From: Lichenicola cladoniae
GTDB taxonomy: Bacteria > Pseudomonadota > Alphaproteobacteria > Acetobacterales > Acetobacteraceae
NCBI RefSeq assembly: GCF_013201075.1
Contig: NZ_CP053708.1
Location: forward strand, 3,291,501-3,355,500
Reading direction: 5' to 3'
DNA length: 64,000 nt
The position numbers were made by a program, and so were the translations under genes. The stretch's first letter is position 1. Each line of letters starts with the position of its first letter. Shown here piece after piece: positions 36,283-44,548 of the stretch. The notes below the pieces were generated by a model. That model worked only from the letters and a program-made list of their open reading frames with translations, was not told the DNA's origin and searched no databases.

Positions 36283-36864
36283 ATGACGGCCACGACCAAC
36301 GTGCATCGCTGCAACTGGGCACAGTCCAGTGCCGCGATGCAGGCCTACCACGACGCAGAGTGGGGCGTGCCACAGCATGATTCGCGAATGCTATGGGAAA
36401 TGCTGATGCTGGAAGGCTTCCAGGCCGGATTGTCCTGGATAACCGTCCTGCGCAAGCGTGGGGCATTCCGTGAGGCCTTTGCCGGGTTCGACCCAGCAAT
36501 AGTCGCCAGCTTCGACGAAAGCGATATTGAGCGCCTTATGCTCGATGCGGGCATCATACGCGCCCGTGCCAAGATCCAGGCGACGATCAAAGGCGCCAGG
36601 ATCTGTTGCGATATGCAGGCCGGCGGCGAGAGCTTCGACGAGTTCTGCTGGTCGTTCACAGATGGCAAGGTGTTGCAGGGCGACGGGCACAGCGTTGCCA
36701 CTGTCTCACCGCTCTCGGAACGGATCTCGAAGGAGATGAAACGGCGTGGCTTCAAGTTCGTCGGGCCGACGATCGTGCAGGCTTTCATTCAGGCCGTCGG
36801 CATCGTCGACGATCACTCCGCAGAGTGTTTCCGACGCACGCAGAGGCGTCCCCTGAGCCTGTGA
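36283..36864 (+). CDS. tag: DNA-3-methyladenine glycosylase I
   Basis: A 193-residue base-excision repair enzyme that removes 3-methyladenine from alkylated DNA. The start HRCNWAQSSAAMQAYHDAEWGVP carries the zinc-binding Cys and His and the base-recognition Glu (DAEWG). EGFQAGLSWITVLRKR with the stacking Trp, and MKRRGFKFVGPTIVQAFIQAVGIVDDH with the C-terminal zinc site, complete the family pattern. Length is typical. Convergent with the SDR gene. Confidence 0.95.
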   Translation: MTATTNVHRCNWAQSSAAMQAYHDAEWGVPQHDSRMLWEMLMLEGFQAGLSWITVLRKRGAFREAFAGFDPAIVASFDESDIERLMLDAGIIRARAKIQATIKGARICCDMQAGGESFDEFCWSFTDGKVLQGDGHSVATVSPLSERISKEMKRRGFKFVGPTIVQAFIQAVGIVDDHSAECFRRTQRRPLSL

Positions 36865-36882
36865 CAGTACCCAACGCCGGGC

Positions 36883-37653
36883 CTAGTTGGTTGCCCCGCC
36901 GTCCAGGATGAGGCTGGAACCGGTCATGAACGCGCTCTCGTCGGTCGCGAGGTAGGCCACCAGTCCGGCGATCTCTTCAGGCGTGCCGAGCCGCCCCATC
37001 GGCTGGCGTGCGATGAAGGCGGCACGTGCAGCCTCGGGGTCGGCGTTGGCGGCGATGCGTTCCTCGAGCGAGGGGGATGAAACGGTGCCGGGACAGATGG
37101 CATTGCACCGTATGCCCTTGCCGATGAAGTCGGCAGCGATCGACTTGGTCAGGCCGATCACGGCGGCTTTCGACGCACCGTAGGCGGCACGGTTCTGGAA
37201 GCCCTTCACCGAGGATGCAATCGAGGCGATGTTGATGATGTTGCCGTACCCTGCCGCCAGCATCGAGGGCAGCACTGCGCGCGTCACATGGAAGATCGAG
37301 TCGACGTTGAGCGCGAACGACCTGTCCCAATCCTGTATCGAGGCATCCAGGATGGTTCCCTGATGCACCCAGCCGACGCAGTTCACCACGATGTCGAACG
37401 GCAGCAGATCCGCCAGCGCACCTTCGATCTGCGCGGGATCGGACGCGTCGAACGCGTGCGTCCGGATATTGGGATGGACCAGTTCCGCAAGCTTGCCGGC
37501 ATTGATATCGGCGGCGGCGACGAGCGCCCCCTCCTCCGCAAGCCGCAGCGCGGTCGCCTTGCCAATTCCCTGTGCCGCCGCGGTGACCAGCACACGGCGC
37601 CCGGCCAAACGCTGTTGGATCACAGGCTGCGCCGTCTCGTTGTTGCCGATCAT
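36883..37653 (-). CDS. Short-chain dehydrogenase/reductase (sugar-acid type)
   Basis: A 256-residue classical SDR. The cofactor motif is TAAAQGIGKATALRLAEEGA, NCVGWVHQGTI lies after strand 4, and catalytic Ser-Tyr-Lys are in NIASIASSVKGFQNRAAYGASKAAV. The ending AFMTGSSLILDGGATN is common to SDRs acting on keto-sugar acids and to the BDH2 group. It starts 4 bases inside the D-lyxose isomerase-family gene (ATGA overlap), so it likely acts on the product of that enzyme or a related sugar. In this locus it could serve as a fructuronate or keto-sugar reductase (inference). Confidence 0.82.
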   Translation of the reverse strand: MIGNNETAQPVIQQRLAGRRVLVTAAAQGIGKATALRLAEEGALVAAADINAGKLAELVHPNIRTHAFDASDPAQIEGALADLLPFDIVVNCVGWVHQGTILDASIQDWDRSFALNVDSIFHVTRAVLPSMLAAGYGNIINIASIASSVKGFQNRAAYGASKAAVIGLTKSIAADFIGKGIRCNAICPGTVSSPSLEERIAANADPEAARAAFIARQPMGRLGTPEEIAGLVAYLATDESAFMTGSSLILDGGATN

Positions 37654-38390
37654 TGGCCGGGCACTCCTTCGGAAGCCGATTGCGTCGGGCTCGTTGCGTC
37701 GTAGTCGTTCACCAGCAGCCGGTAGGGAATTGCATCCTCCTCGATGCTGCTGAAACGGGCGAGCGGGCTGGCGAAGAAATTGTCCGCCTTGTCGTCGTTG
37801 ACGCTCGAGACCTCGCCGACGACGACCGCCCCGCCCTCGCCCCAGAATGCGTGATACGTGCCCGGAAACAGCGTGATGCTTTCGCCCGGTGCGAGCAGCA
37901 GCACGGTTCCGGCCGCGACCTCCATGGCCTCGCCATCGAGATGTGCCACCAGGCTGCCGTCTTCATCGACGCTGCCATCGTCGCGCATCCCGAACAGCCT
38001 GATCGCCAGCAGAGCATTCGGAGAGAGCGAAAACCTGTTGATGATGTCCTCGACTTTCTGGACATGACGATGCAGCGGCGTCAGCTGGTCCCGCCGGGAG
38101 ATCATGATCTTCTCGGCATACGGCCGGTTCCCCGCCTCCGTACTGCCAACGATACCGTTCCGCACCGTGAACAGCAGCAGACCCTCCTCCTCGAAGCGCC
38201 CGCCACCAAAATCGGTCACGTCCCACCCCAGCCCGCAATCCTTCACCGGATCGCCGACCCGTTGCCGCCCGCGCCAATCATCGACACCCCACCGCCCAAA
38301 CGCCGGAAGAAAAACCCCCGCCCGCCCAAAATCCTCCTCGGCCTGCGCAATGACCGTATTCAGCAAAGATCTTTTCACTGTTGTCCTCAT
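37650..38390 (-). CDS. D-lyxose isomerase-family sugar isomerase
   Basis: A 246-residue cupin-fold protein. The metal-binding cluster TPLHRHVQKVEDIINRF gives His-x-His and Glu, and TLFPGTYHAFWGEGGAVVVGEVSSVNDD gives the last His. These match D-lyxose ketol-isomerases of the YdaE group, which interconvert D-lyxose and D-xylulose and act on related aldoses. Start ATG at 38390. It overlaps the downstream SDR start by 4 bases. A palindromic repeat element lies between this gene and the upstream SDR. In a locus with UxuA and no UxaC, an activity on uronates or aldoses is worth considering. Confidence 0.85.
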   Translation of the reverse strand: MRTTVKRSLLNTVIAQAEEDFGRAGVFLPAFGRWGVDDWRGRQRVGDPVKDCGLGWDVTDFGGGRFEEEGLLLFTVRNGIVGSTEAGNRPYAEKIMISRRDQLTPLHRHVQKVEDIINRFSLSPNALLAIRLFGMRDDGSVDEDGSLVAHLDGEAMEVAAGTVLLLAPGESITLFPGTYHAFWGEGGAVVVGEVSSVNDDKADNFFASPLARFSSIEEDAIPYRLLVNDYDATSPTQSASEGVPGQ

Positions 38391-38398
38391 CAATTGCC

Positions 38399-38559
38399 GA
38401 GACCGTCTGAGAATGCGTTGTGCCGAGTGAGAGCTCCCTCTACGGGAGCGCCCGTCGTGGGTATCGGAGCACCGGAGCGGAGCGGCCTCCTGGCCGTGAG
38501 CACCGGAGCGCACGAGAGCCGCGTCGGATCGCCGGCACAGCGCATTATCAGACGGTCTC
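38399..38559. repeat. Palindromic MITE-like element, copy A, with a 60-bp internal insertion
   Basis: Terminal inverted repeats of 26 bp (38399-38424 and 38534-38559) differ at only two positions and begin GAGACCGTCTGA. The interior matches the reverse complement of copy B at 42216-42317 (GCCGAGTGAGAGCTCC, CGGGAGCGC, ACGAGAGCCGCGTCGG). Copy A carries 60 extra bases (38452-38511) flanked by GAGCGC repeats, inside which GAGCACCGGAGCG occurs twice. Without the insertion the two copies are 101 and 102 bp. It fills the gap between an SDR stop and the isomerase start. No coding capacity and no clear target-site duplication. Confidence 0.85.
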
Positions 38560-39345
38560 TCAGTGGACGGCGTTGGCGGCGGTTAGTCCCCCATCGATCC
38601 GGTGATCGGAACCGGTGATGAAGCCGGCCTTGTCGGAAGCAAGGAAGGCGGCGAGTTCGGCGACCTCTTCCGGCTCGCCGATCCGCCCGATCGGGTGGGC
38701 GTCGCCGAAGCGTGCGAACACCGAATCGATATCCGCGTCGGGTCCGTTGAAGGTGCGGGCCGCGAGTTCCAGTATGGGCGTGCGCACCGAGCCGGGGCTG
38801 ATGGAAATCACCCTGATGCGTTCACGCGCGTAGTCCAACGCCATGGCACGGGTGAGTGCGTGGATCGCGCCTTTCGACGCGACGTAGGCTTCGACACCAG
38901 GCTGGCAGTTGAAGCCCTGCACGCTCGCCATGTTGATGATCACGCCACCACCGCGGGTGCGCATGATCGGCACGCCGAAATGCGCGGTCAGGTGGATCGA
39001 GCCGACATTCACTTTCAGGCACTGCATGAACAACTCGGGCGACGTCGAGACCGCATCGCCGTACGGATGAACGGCGGCGGAATTGACGATGATGTCGAGG
39101 CCCCCGAAACGCTGGACCGTGGCCTCGACCGCCGCCTGCACCTCGGCCGGTTCCGAAACGTCGGTGCGCCGGGTGACGAGCGACAAGCCGGAGGCCGCCG
39201 CCGCCGCTGCCAGCGCGTCGTTATGCGCGTCATCGATGCCGAGTGCGACGACATCGGCGCCACCCCGCGCCAGGCGGAGGGCCACCGCACGCCCGATGCC
39301 GCTCGTGCCGGTCACCAGTGCGATCTTGTTCGTGAAGTCGTTCAT
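38560..39345 (-). CDS. Short-chain dehydrogenase/reductase
   Basis: A 261-residue classical SDR with a cofactor-binding segment VTGTSGIGRAVALRLARGGA, VNSAAVHPYGD where the NNAG motif stands, NMASVQGFNCQPGVEAYVASKGAI (Ser, Tyr, Lys) and ITGSDHRIDGGLTAANAVH at the end. The substrate is probably a sugar or sugar acid, given the isomerase, second SDR and UxuA nearby. The stop codon touches the edge of the palindromic element. It starts 13 bases after the GntR gene, so regulator and enzymes appear to be one transcript. Confidence 0.85.
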   Translation of the reverse strand: MNDFTNKIALVTGTSGIGRAVALRLARGGADVVALGIDDAHNDALAAAAAASGLSLVTRRTDVSEPAEVQAAVEATVQRFGGLDIIVNSAAVHPYGDAVSTSPELFMQCLKVNVGSIHLTAHFGVPIMRTRGGGVIINMASVQGFNCQPGVEAYVASKGAIHALTRAMALDYARERIRVISISPGSVRTPILELAARTFNGPDADIDSVFARFGDAHPIGRIGEPEEVAELAAFLASDKAGFITGSDHRIDGGLTAANAVH

Positions 39346-39358
39346 CCTGGTCCCTGGT

Positions 39359-40081
39359 TCAGGCTTGGGTTGCGTCGTCCGGCGGGTCGCCGAGATACTC
39401 CAGGCCGGACTGGAGATGCCTGTTCATGTAGTGGGTGTAGGCGATCCGGTCCTTGTGGCGCAGCGCATCGAGAATATCCCGGTGATCGCCGGCTGCCGCA
39501 TGCAGCGCATCGCGCCGCGATTTTCCGGTTTTCATCAGGCGGCGGATCACCGGCCTCAGCATTGCGTAGATCTCGGACAGGGTCCGATTTCCTGCAGCGT
39601 CCACCAGGGCCTGATGAAAGCGGAAATCGAACTCGGACGCACGGTCGACATCCTGGCTGGCTTCCATCATGCCGTTGATCTCGGCCATCGCATCGAGCTC
39701 GGCATCGGTGATCCGGTCGATCAGGGTCTCCCCGAGATTCATCTCGGTCAGCCTGCGAAAACCCTGGATGTCCTGGAAGCTGTCGGCCGAGATATCCATG
39801 GCGAAGGCGAACAGGTCGGTCATCGCAACCTGCCGGCCGTCGGTGATGATCGCGCCGACCTTCTGTCGGGACTCCACCACACCGTATGCCTTCAGGGTCC
39901 GGACCGCCTCGCGGATGGTGTTGCGGCCGGTCGCGAACATCAGTGCGAGTTCGGCCTCGGAGGGGAGAACATCACCGATGCCGAGCTTCCGCGCCTTGAT
40001 CAATTTGCGTATCCGCGCGACGGCAACGTCCACGGCCGAGGCCGGCTCCCGCTCGACAGCCTGTTCGCTCGCCTGGCTCAT
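39359..40081 (-). CDS. GntR-family (FadR/FCD) transcriptional regulator
   Basis: A 240-residue repressor-type protein. The winged-helix DNA-binding domain covers residues about 12-80, with LPSEAELALMFATGRNTIREAVRTLKAYGVVESRQKVGAI. The C-terminal FCD domain (residues 95-225) has FDFRFHQALVDAAGNRTLSEIY and a later GDHRDILDAL, positions of metal- and ligand-binding residues in FCD proteins. It probably senses a sugar-acid intermediate and controls both the minus-strand cluster and uxuA through the paired motifs in the shared promoter region. Confidence 0.9.
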   Translation of the reverse strand: MSQASEQAVEREPASAVDVAVARIRKLIKARKLGIGDVLPSEAELALMFATGRNTIREAVRTLKAYGVVESRQKVGAIITDGRQVAMTDLFAFAMDISADSFQDIQGFRRLTEMNLGETLIDRITDAELDAMAEINGMMEASQDVDRASEFDFRFHQALVDAAGNRTLSEIYAMLRPVIRRLMKTGKSRRDALHAAAGDHRDILDALRHKDRIAYTHYMNRHLQSGLEYLGDPPDDATQA

Positions 40082-40148
40082 TAGGGATGGTCGCCGGTGT
40101 GCATCATGCCATCTTGACTAGCAGCCATCGCGATCCCGGACAAGTATG

Positions 40149-40222
40149 TTATGGGACAATATGATCGTCAAACGGGACAAACCAATTGCTCTCCCCTCCG
40201 ATCGGCATATGTTGTCCCATAA
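40149..40222. promoter_or_regulatory. Paired operator-like motifs in the GntR-uxuA divergent region
   Basis: TTATGGGACAA at 40149-40159 recurs in inverted orientation as TTGTCCCATAA at 40212-40222, each next to an ATATG-like extension. A partial third copy (CGGGACAA) lies at 40173-40180. The two full copies lie 52 bases apart, straddling the region that must hold both promoters. The adjacent FadR-type regulator is the obvious candidate to bind. Confidence 0.6.
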
Positions 40223-40234
40223 AAAGAGATCGAC

Positions 40235-41413
40235 ATGCTTCAGACGTGGCGCTGGTTCGGACCGGATGATCCGGTGACCCTGAGCGATGCAAGGCAAGCC
40301 GGGGTCGAGGGCATCGTGACCGCGCTGCACCACATCTATGACGGTCGCGCCTGGAGCGTGTCCGACATCGAGCAGCGGATCGGCCTGCTGAAGGCGGCGG
40401 GATTCGACTGGTCGGTGTGCGAGTCGATCCCGGTGCATGCATCGATCAAGCTGGGTAGCGGATCGAGCCGCCGCTCCATCGATGCGTGGAAGGACAGCCT
40501 GGCCAATCTCGGTCGCGCCGGGGTACCGGTGGTCTGCTACAATTTCATGCCGGTGGTCGACTGGACACGGACGGATCTTCGCCATCCGACCAAGGCCGGC
40601 GGGCTGGCCCTCCGCTTCGACATGGCCGACTTCGTGGCGTACGACGTCCATGTTCTCGAACGGCCCGATGCCGGACAGGACTATGCCGCCCCCCTGCTCG
40701 ACGAGGCCCAACGACGGATCTCGGCGATGGACGATGCCCGCATCGCGACGCTCGAACGGACCATCATCGCCGGCCTGCCCGGTGGCGAGGACAGCCACAC
40801 GCGGGACGGCATCCGGGCCAGCATCGCGGCGTTTGCCGGCATCACCCCGGACGACATGCGCCGCAACCTCGTTGCGTTCCTCGAAGAAGTGGTTCCGGTG
40901 GCCGAGGATGTCGGCGTGAAGCTGGCCATCCACCCGGACGATCCACCATTCTCGTTGTTCGGACTGCCGCGGATCGTCTCGACGGCTGCGGACGCGCGAT
41001 TCATCCTCGATGCGGTCGACCATGTCGCCAACGGTCTTACGCTTTGTGCCGGCTCCTACGCATCACGCGTAGACAACGACCCGGTGGCACTCGCGAACGA
41101 ATTCGGTCCCCGCATCCACTTCGCGCACCTGCGCAATGTCGTGCGCGACGCAGATGGTTCGTTCATGGAGTCCGATCATCTGGGCGGCGACGTCGACATG
41201 GTCGGGCTGGTCTCCAGCCTCACCCGCGAGGAGCGGCGCCGCGCCCAGGCCGGCGACATGGCCCCGATCCCGATGCGTCCGGACCACGGCCATCTGCTGC
41301 TCGACGACATCGGCAAGGCCGTCAACCCGGGTTATTCCTGCATCGGCCGGATGAAGGGCCTGGCCGAGCTCAGGGGCGTCATGGCTGCGGTCGATCGCCT
41401 TCTGCCGGTATGA
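40235..41413 (+). CDS. uxuA: Mannonate dehydratase
   Basis: A 392-residue TIM-barrel enzyme that dehydrates D-mannonate to 2-keto-3-deoxygluconate. TWRWFGPDDPVTLSDARQAGVEGIVTALHH at the start, CYNFMPVVDWTRTDL near residue 106, KLAIHPDDPPFSLFGLPRIVST, LCAGSYASR, HFAHLRNV and MRPDHGHLLLDDI follow UxuA, with the metal-binding Cys and His residues in place. AAAAAGAGA precedes the ATG. It is divergent from the GntR-SDR-isomerase cluster. UxaC and UxuB, its usual partners, are not in the window. Confidence 0.95.
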   Translation: MLQTWRWFGPDDPVTLSDARQAGVEGIVTALHHIYDGRAWSVSDIEQRIGLLKAAGFDWSVCESIPVHASIKLGSGSSRRSIDAWKDSLANLGRAGVPVVCYNFMPVVDWTRTDLRHPTKAGGLALRFDMADFVAYDVHVLERPDAGQDYAAPLLDEAQRRISAMDDARIATLERTIIAGLPGGEDSHTRDGIRASIAAFAGITPDDMRRNLVAFLEEVVPVAEDVGVKLAIHPDDPPFSLFGLPRIVSTAADARFILDAVDHVANGLTLCAGSYASRVDNDPVALANEFGPRIHFAHLRNVVRDADGSFMESDHLGGDVDMVGLVSSLTREERRRAQAGDMAPIPMRPDHGHLLLDDIGKAVNPGYSCIGRMKGLAELRGVMAAVDRLLPV

Positions 41414-41447
41414 TGGCGACGATGCAGCATAGTCAGGGCTCGCCGGG

Positions 41448-42230
41448 ATGACGTGGTCGGCGCCGGACTATTCGAAATTCGAGGCCGAGCGTAACCGCCC
41501 GGTCCGCGATCTGCTGTCGCAACTCACCGGCGATCCCGCCAGCATCATCGATCTTGGCTGCGGGCCCGGCAACTCGACCGAACTGCTGGCCGCCCGCTTT
41601 CCAAATGCGACGGTGACCGGGATCGACAGTTCGCCGGACATGATCGACGCCGCAGCCAAGCGTCGCCCGGACATTCGTTTCGAGGTCAGGGATATCGGCG
41701 AACGACACGATGCGGACGGACGGTTCGACCTGATGTTCGCCAACGCGTCGTTGCAGTGGCTGCCCAATCATGCTGCGCTGCTGTCGGTGCTTGTCGACCA
41801 GCTTGCGCCCGGCGGCATGCTGGCCGTGCAGATGCCGGACAATCTCGACGAGCCGGCGCATCGCCTGATGCGCGAAACTGCGCTTGACGCAAGGTGGGCG
41901 GTGAAGCTGGCCGACGCTTCGAAAGCGCGCGACAGCCTGCATAGCGCGGAATGGTATCTCGAAACCCTTCGCGGCCTCGGCACCCAGGTCGATGTCTGGC
42001 GCACGACCTATCATCACGCGCTGGCGGGCGGGGCAGCCGATATCGTCGGCTGGTTCAAAAGCACCGGGCTCAGGCCATTCCTGCAACCGCTCGACGAAGA
42101 CGAGCAGGCCGCCTTCCTGGCCCGCTACGAAACGGCGATCGCCCGTATCGTCCCGTCAGCCAGCGATGGAACCGTCCTGCTGAGGTTTCCGCGCCTCTTC
42201 TTCACCGCACGCCTGGAGACCCATCGATAA
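41448..42230 (+). CDS. tam: Trans-aconitate 2-methyltransferase
   Basis: A 260-residue SAM-dependent methyltransferase. The start WSAPDYSKFEAERNRPVRDLL is characteristic of Tam. The SAM-binding IIDLGCGPGNSTELLAARFP follows near residue 34, with GIDSSPDMI and FANASLQWLPNH. Tam methylates trans-aconitate, an inhibitor formed from cis-aconitate, and so removes it. The ending FLARYETAIARIVPSASDGTVLLRFPRLFFTARL is typical too. The TAA stop lies within the terminal repeat of palindromic element copy B. Confidence 0.9.
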   Translation: MTWSAPDYSKFEAERNRPVRDLLSQLTGDPASIIDLGCGPGNSTELLAARFPNATVTGIDSSPDMIDAAAKRRPDIRFEVRDIGERHDADGRFDLMFANASLQWLPNHAALLSVLVDQLAPGGMLAVQMPDNLDEPAHRLMRETALDARWAVKLADASKARDSLHSAEWYLETLRGLGTQVDVWRTTYHHALAGGAADIVGWFKSTGLRPFLQPLDEDEQAAFLARYETAIARIVPSASDGTVLLRFPRLFFTARLETHR

Positions 42231-42317
42231 TGCTACTAGGCCGGCGAGCCGACGCGGCTCTCGTGCGCTCCCGAAGAAGGAGCTCTCACTCGGCCTAGCG
42301 CATTCTCGAACGGTCTC
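42216..42317. repeat. Palindromic MITE-like element, copy B
   Basis: A 102-bp element with imperfect terminal inverted repeats (GAGACCCATCGATAATGC at the left; reverse complement of the right end GAGACCGTTCGAGAATGC). Inner hairpins are GAGCCG/CGGCTC and GCTCC/GGAGC. It is the reverse-orientation relative of copy A without the 60-bp insert. It covers the last 15 bases and the TAA of tam and the gap before the convergent ftsY stop, where it may serve as a terminator. Confidence 0.85.
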
Positions 42318-42357
42318 CGCACCTGTTGCGGACAACAGTAAGAGGGTCTTCGGTGCG

Positions 42358-43296
42358 TCAGCCGCCGACGAGCTTGACGGAATCGCCGACCAGGCCGCGG
42401 GCGAATTCGTTGGCCGAGAATGGACGCAGATCCTCCGCTGTTTCGCCGACGCCGACCGCGTGCAAGGGCAGGCCAAACGTTTCCGCCAGCGCGACGACGA
42501 TGCCGCCGCGGGCGCTGCCGTCGAGCTTGGTGACGACCAGTCCGGTCACGGCGACCAGTTCCTTGAACACGCGCACCTGCTCGATCGCGTTCTGGCCGGT
42601 GGTCGCGTCCAGCACCAAAATCACCGAGTGCGGCGCGGTCTCGTCGAACTTGCGCAGCACGCGGATGATCTTGGCGAGTTCCTCCATCAGCGCGCCCTTG
42701 TTGTGCAGCCGGCCGGCGGTGTCGATCAGCAGCAGGTCGGCATTCTCGGCGCGCGCCTTCTTGAGCGCCTCGAACGCCAGGCCGGCGGCATCGGCGTTCG
42801 GTGGTCCGGAAATCACCGGCGCACCGACGCGCTCGCCCCAGATCTGCAACTGCTCGACGGCGGCGGCCCGGAACGTGTCGCCGGCGACCAGGATGGTCTT
42901 CACCCCCTGGCGGCCGAACTGCAGCGCCATCTTGCCGATGGTGGTGGTCTTGCCGGTGCCGTTGACGCCGACCACCAGCACGACATGCGGCTTCAGCGCG
43001 GGGTTCGGCACGAACGGGATCGCCACCGGCTCGAGCACACGGGCGATTTCCGCCGACAGGGCCACGCGCACCTCCTCGTCGGTCACTTCGCGGCCGAACC
43101 GGGTGCGGCGGAATTCGTCGATGATGCGACCCGCGACAGCGGGCCCGAGATCGGCCGCGACCAGCAGCTCCTCGAGCTCGCCCAGCGCCTCCTCGTCCAG
43201 CTCCCGCTTGGCGAACACCGCGGTGAGGTTGCTGCCAAGCTTCTGCGTGCTGCGCGACAGGCCTTCCTTGAGCCGGTTGAAGAAACCCATCGCCAT
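42358..43296 (-). CDS. ftsY: Signal recognition particle receptor FtsY
   Basis: A 312-residue SRP GTPase that docks ribosome-SRP complexes at the membrane. The N domain (residues 1-95) is followed by the G domain: VVGVNGTGKTTTIGKMA (P-loop), DTFRAAAVEQLQIW, LLIDTAGRLHN (G3), VTKLDGSARGG (G4) and GVGETAEDLRPF at the end. The acidic A domain of E. coli FtsY is absent and only a short amphipathic start (GFFNRLKEGLSRS) remains, as is usual in Alphaproteobacteria. It lies 4 bases after mtaB. Confidence 0.96.
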   Translation of the reverse strand: MAMGFFNRLKEGLSRSTQKLGSNLTAVFAKRELDEEALGELEELLVAADLGPAVAGRIIDEFRRTRFGREVTDEEVRVALSAEIARVLEPVAIPFVPNPALKPHVVLVVGVNGTGKTTTIGKMALQFGRQGVKTILVAGDTFRAAAVEQLQIWGERVGAPVISGPPNADAAGLAFEALKKARAENADLLLIDTAGRLHNKGALMEELAKIIRVLRKFDETAPHSVILVLDATTGQNAIEQVRVFKELVAVTGLVVTKLDGSARGGIVVALAETFGLPLHAVGVGETAEDLRPFSANEFARGLVGDSVKLVGG

Positions 43297-43300
43297 CGAT

Positions 43301-44548
43301 CTAGATCCTTTCCGCCATCAGCACCTTGGCCGACGGCGCTATCGCCCGCGCCGCGATCACCTGACCGGGCTCGCCGGCAGGCTGCTCGAACCGCACCGGC
43401 GCGAAATGTTCCGAATGGCCGCCAGTTGGTGTTTCCAGCAGCACGCGCAACTCCCGCCCGGCGAAACCCTGGTGGAACGCCTCGGCGTTCGCCGCGCCGG
43501 CCTCGCGGAGCCGGCCCGCGCGCTCGCGGCGCACCGGAACCGGAACCGCCGGCATGCGCGCCGCCGGGGTACCGGGGCGCTCGCTATAAGGGAACACATG
43601 CAGATACGGCAGCGCGTGTGTACGGACGAAGCCGAGCGTCTCCTCGAACAGCGCATCGTCCTCGGTCGGGAAGCCGGCGATGAGGTCGGCGCCGAAGCCG
43701 ATCCCCGGACGCAGCCTCCGCGCCTTATCCACCACGCGCGCCGCGTCGTCGGTCAGATGCCGGCGCTTCATCCGCTTGAGCACCAGGTCCGAGCCCGCCT
43801 GCAAAGACAGATGCAGATGCGGCATCAGCCGTTCCTCGTGCTCGATCAGCAGCCAGAGGTCGGCGTCGATCTCGACCGGATCGAGCGAGGAGAGCCGCAG
43901 CCGCTCCAGCTCCGGCACCAGCGCCAGCAACCGGCGGGCGAGCTGGCCCAGCGCTGGCCTGCCAGGCAGGTCGCCACCGTAGGAGGTGATGTCGACCCCG
44001 GTCAGCACGACTTCGCGGTAGCCGGAGCGCACCAGCGCCCGCACCTGCTCGACAACCGCGCCGATCGGCACCGAGCGCGACGGACCACGGCCGAACGGAA
44101 TGATGCAGAAGGTGCAGCGATGGTCGCAGCCCTGCTGTACCTGGACGAAGGCGCGACTGCGCCCGACGAACTCGGTGACCAGGTGCGCCGCCGTCTCGCG
44201 TGCCGCCATGATGTCGGACACCGCATTGCCGGAACCGAGCGCCGCCTCGGTCCAACTTGCGGCCTGCAGCTTGTCCTCGTTGCCGAGCACGCGGACCACG
44301 CCGGGCAGCAGGCTCCAGGGAGCCGGATCGAGCTGCGCCGCGCAGCCGGTGACGACGATGCGGGCATCGGGACGATCGCGATGCGCGCGCCGGATCGCCT
44401 GCCGCGCCTGGCGTTCGGCCTCGGAGGTGACCGCGCAGGTGTTGACGATAATGACGTCGTCGAGGCCGCCGGCGTGGCTGCGCATCACCTCGCTCTCGTA
44501 GGTGTTCAGCCGGCAGCCGAAGGTCAGGAGTTCCGGGGGCGTGCTCAT
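43301..44548 (-). CDS. mtaB: tRNA t6A37 methylthiotransferase MtaB
   Basis: A 415-residue radical-SAM enzyme that adds a methylthio group to t6A37 of tRNA. The UPF0004 N-terminal domain has TFGCRLNTYESE, VNTCAVTSEAERQARQAIRR and VTGCAAQLDP, whose three Cys bind one cluster. The radical-SAM motif is QQGCDHRCTFCIIPFGRG. SLQAGSDLVLKRMKRRH and GADLIAGFPTEDD follow, and a TRAM-like tail ends the protein. The ATG at 44548 overlaps the dapF stop by 4 bases, so dapF-mtaB-ftsY form an operon. Confidence 0.94.
   Translation of the reverse strand: MSTPPELLTFGCRLNTYESEVMRSHAGGLDDVIIVNTCAVTSEAERQARQAIRRAHRDRPDARIVVTGCAAQLDPAPWSLLPGVVRVLGNEDKLQAASWTEAALGSGNAVSDIMAARETAAHLVTEFVGRSRAFVQVQQGCDHRCTFCIIPFGRGPSRSVPIGAVVEQVRALVRSGYREVVLTGVDITSYGGDLPGRPALGQLARRLLALVPELERLRLSSLDPVEIDADLWLLIEHEERLMPHLHLSLQAGSDLVLKRMKRRHLTDDAARVVDKARRLRPGIGFGADLIAGFPTEDDALFEETLGFVRTHALPYLHVFPYSERPGTPAARMPAVPVPVRRERAGRLREAGAANAEAFHQGFAGRELRVLLETPTGGHSEHFAPVRFEQPAGEPGQVIAARAIAPSAKVLMAERI

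Noticed and set aside
38399-38559. The palindromic element as a tRNA or structured small RNA gene
   Set aside because: The long terminal inverted repeats and a second copy in reverse orientation fit a mobile repeat, and no cloverleaf or CCA end can be drawn.
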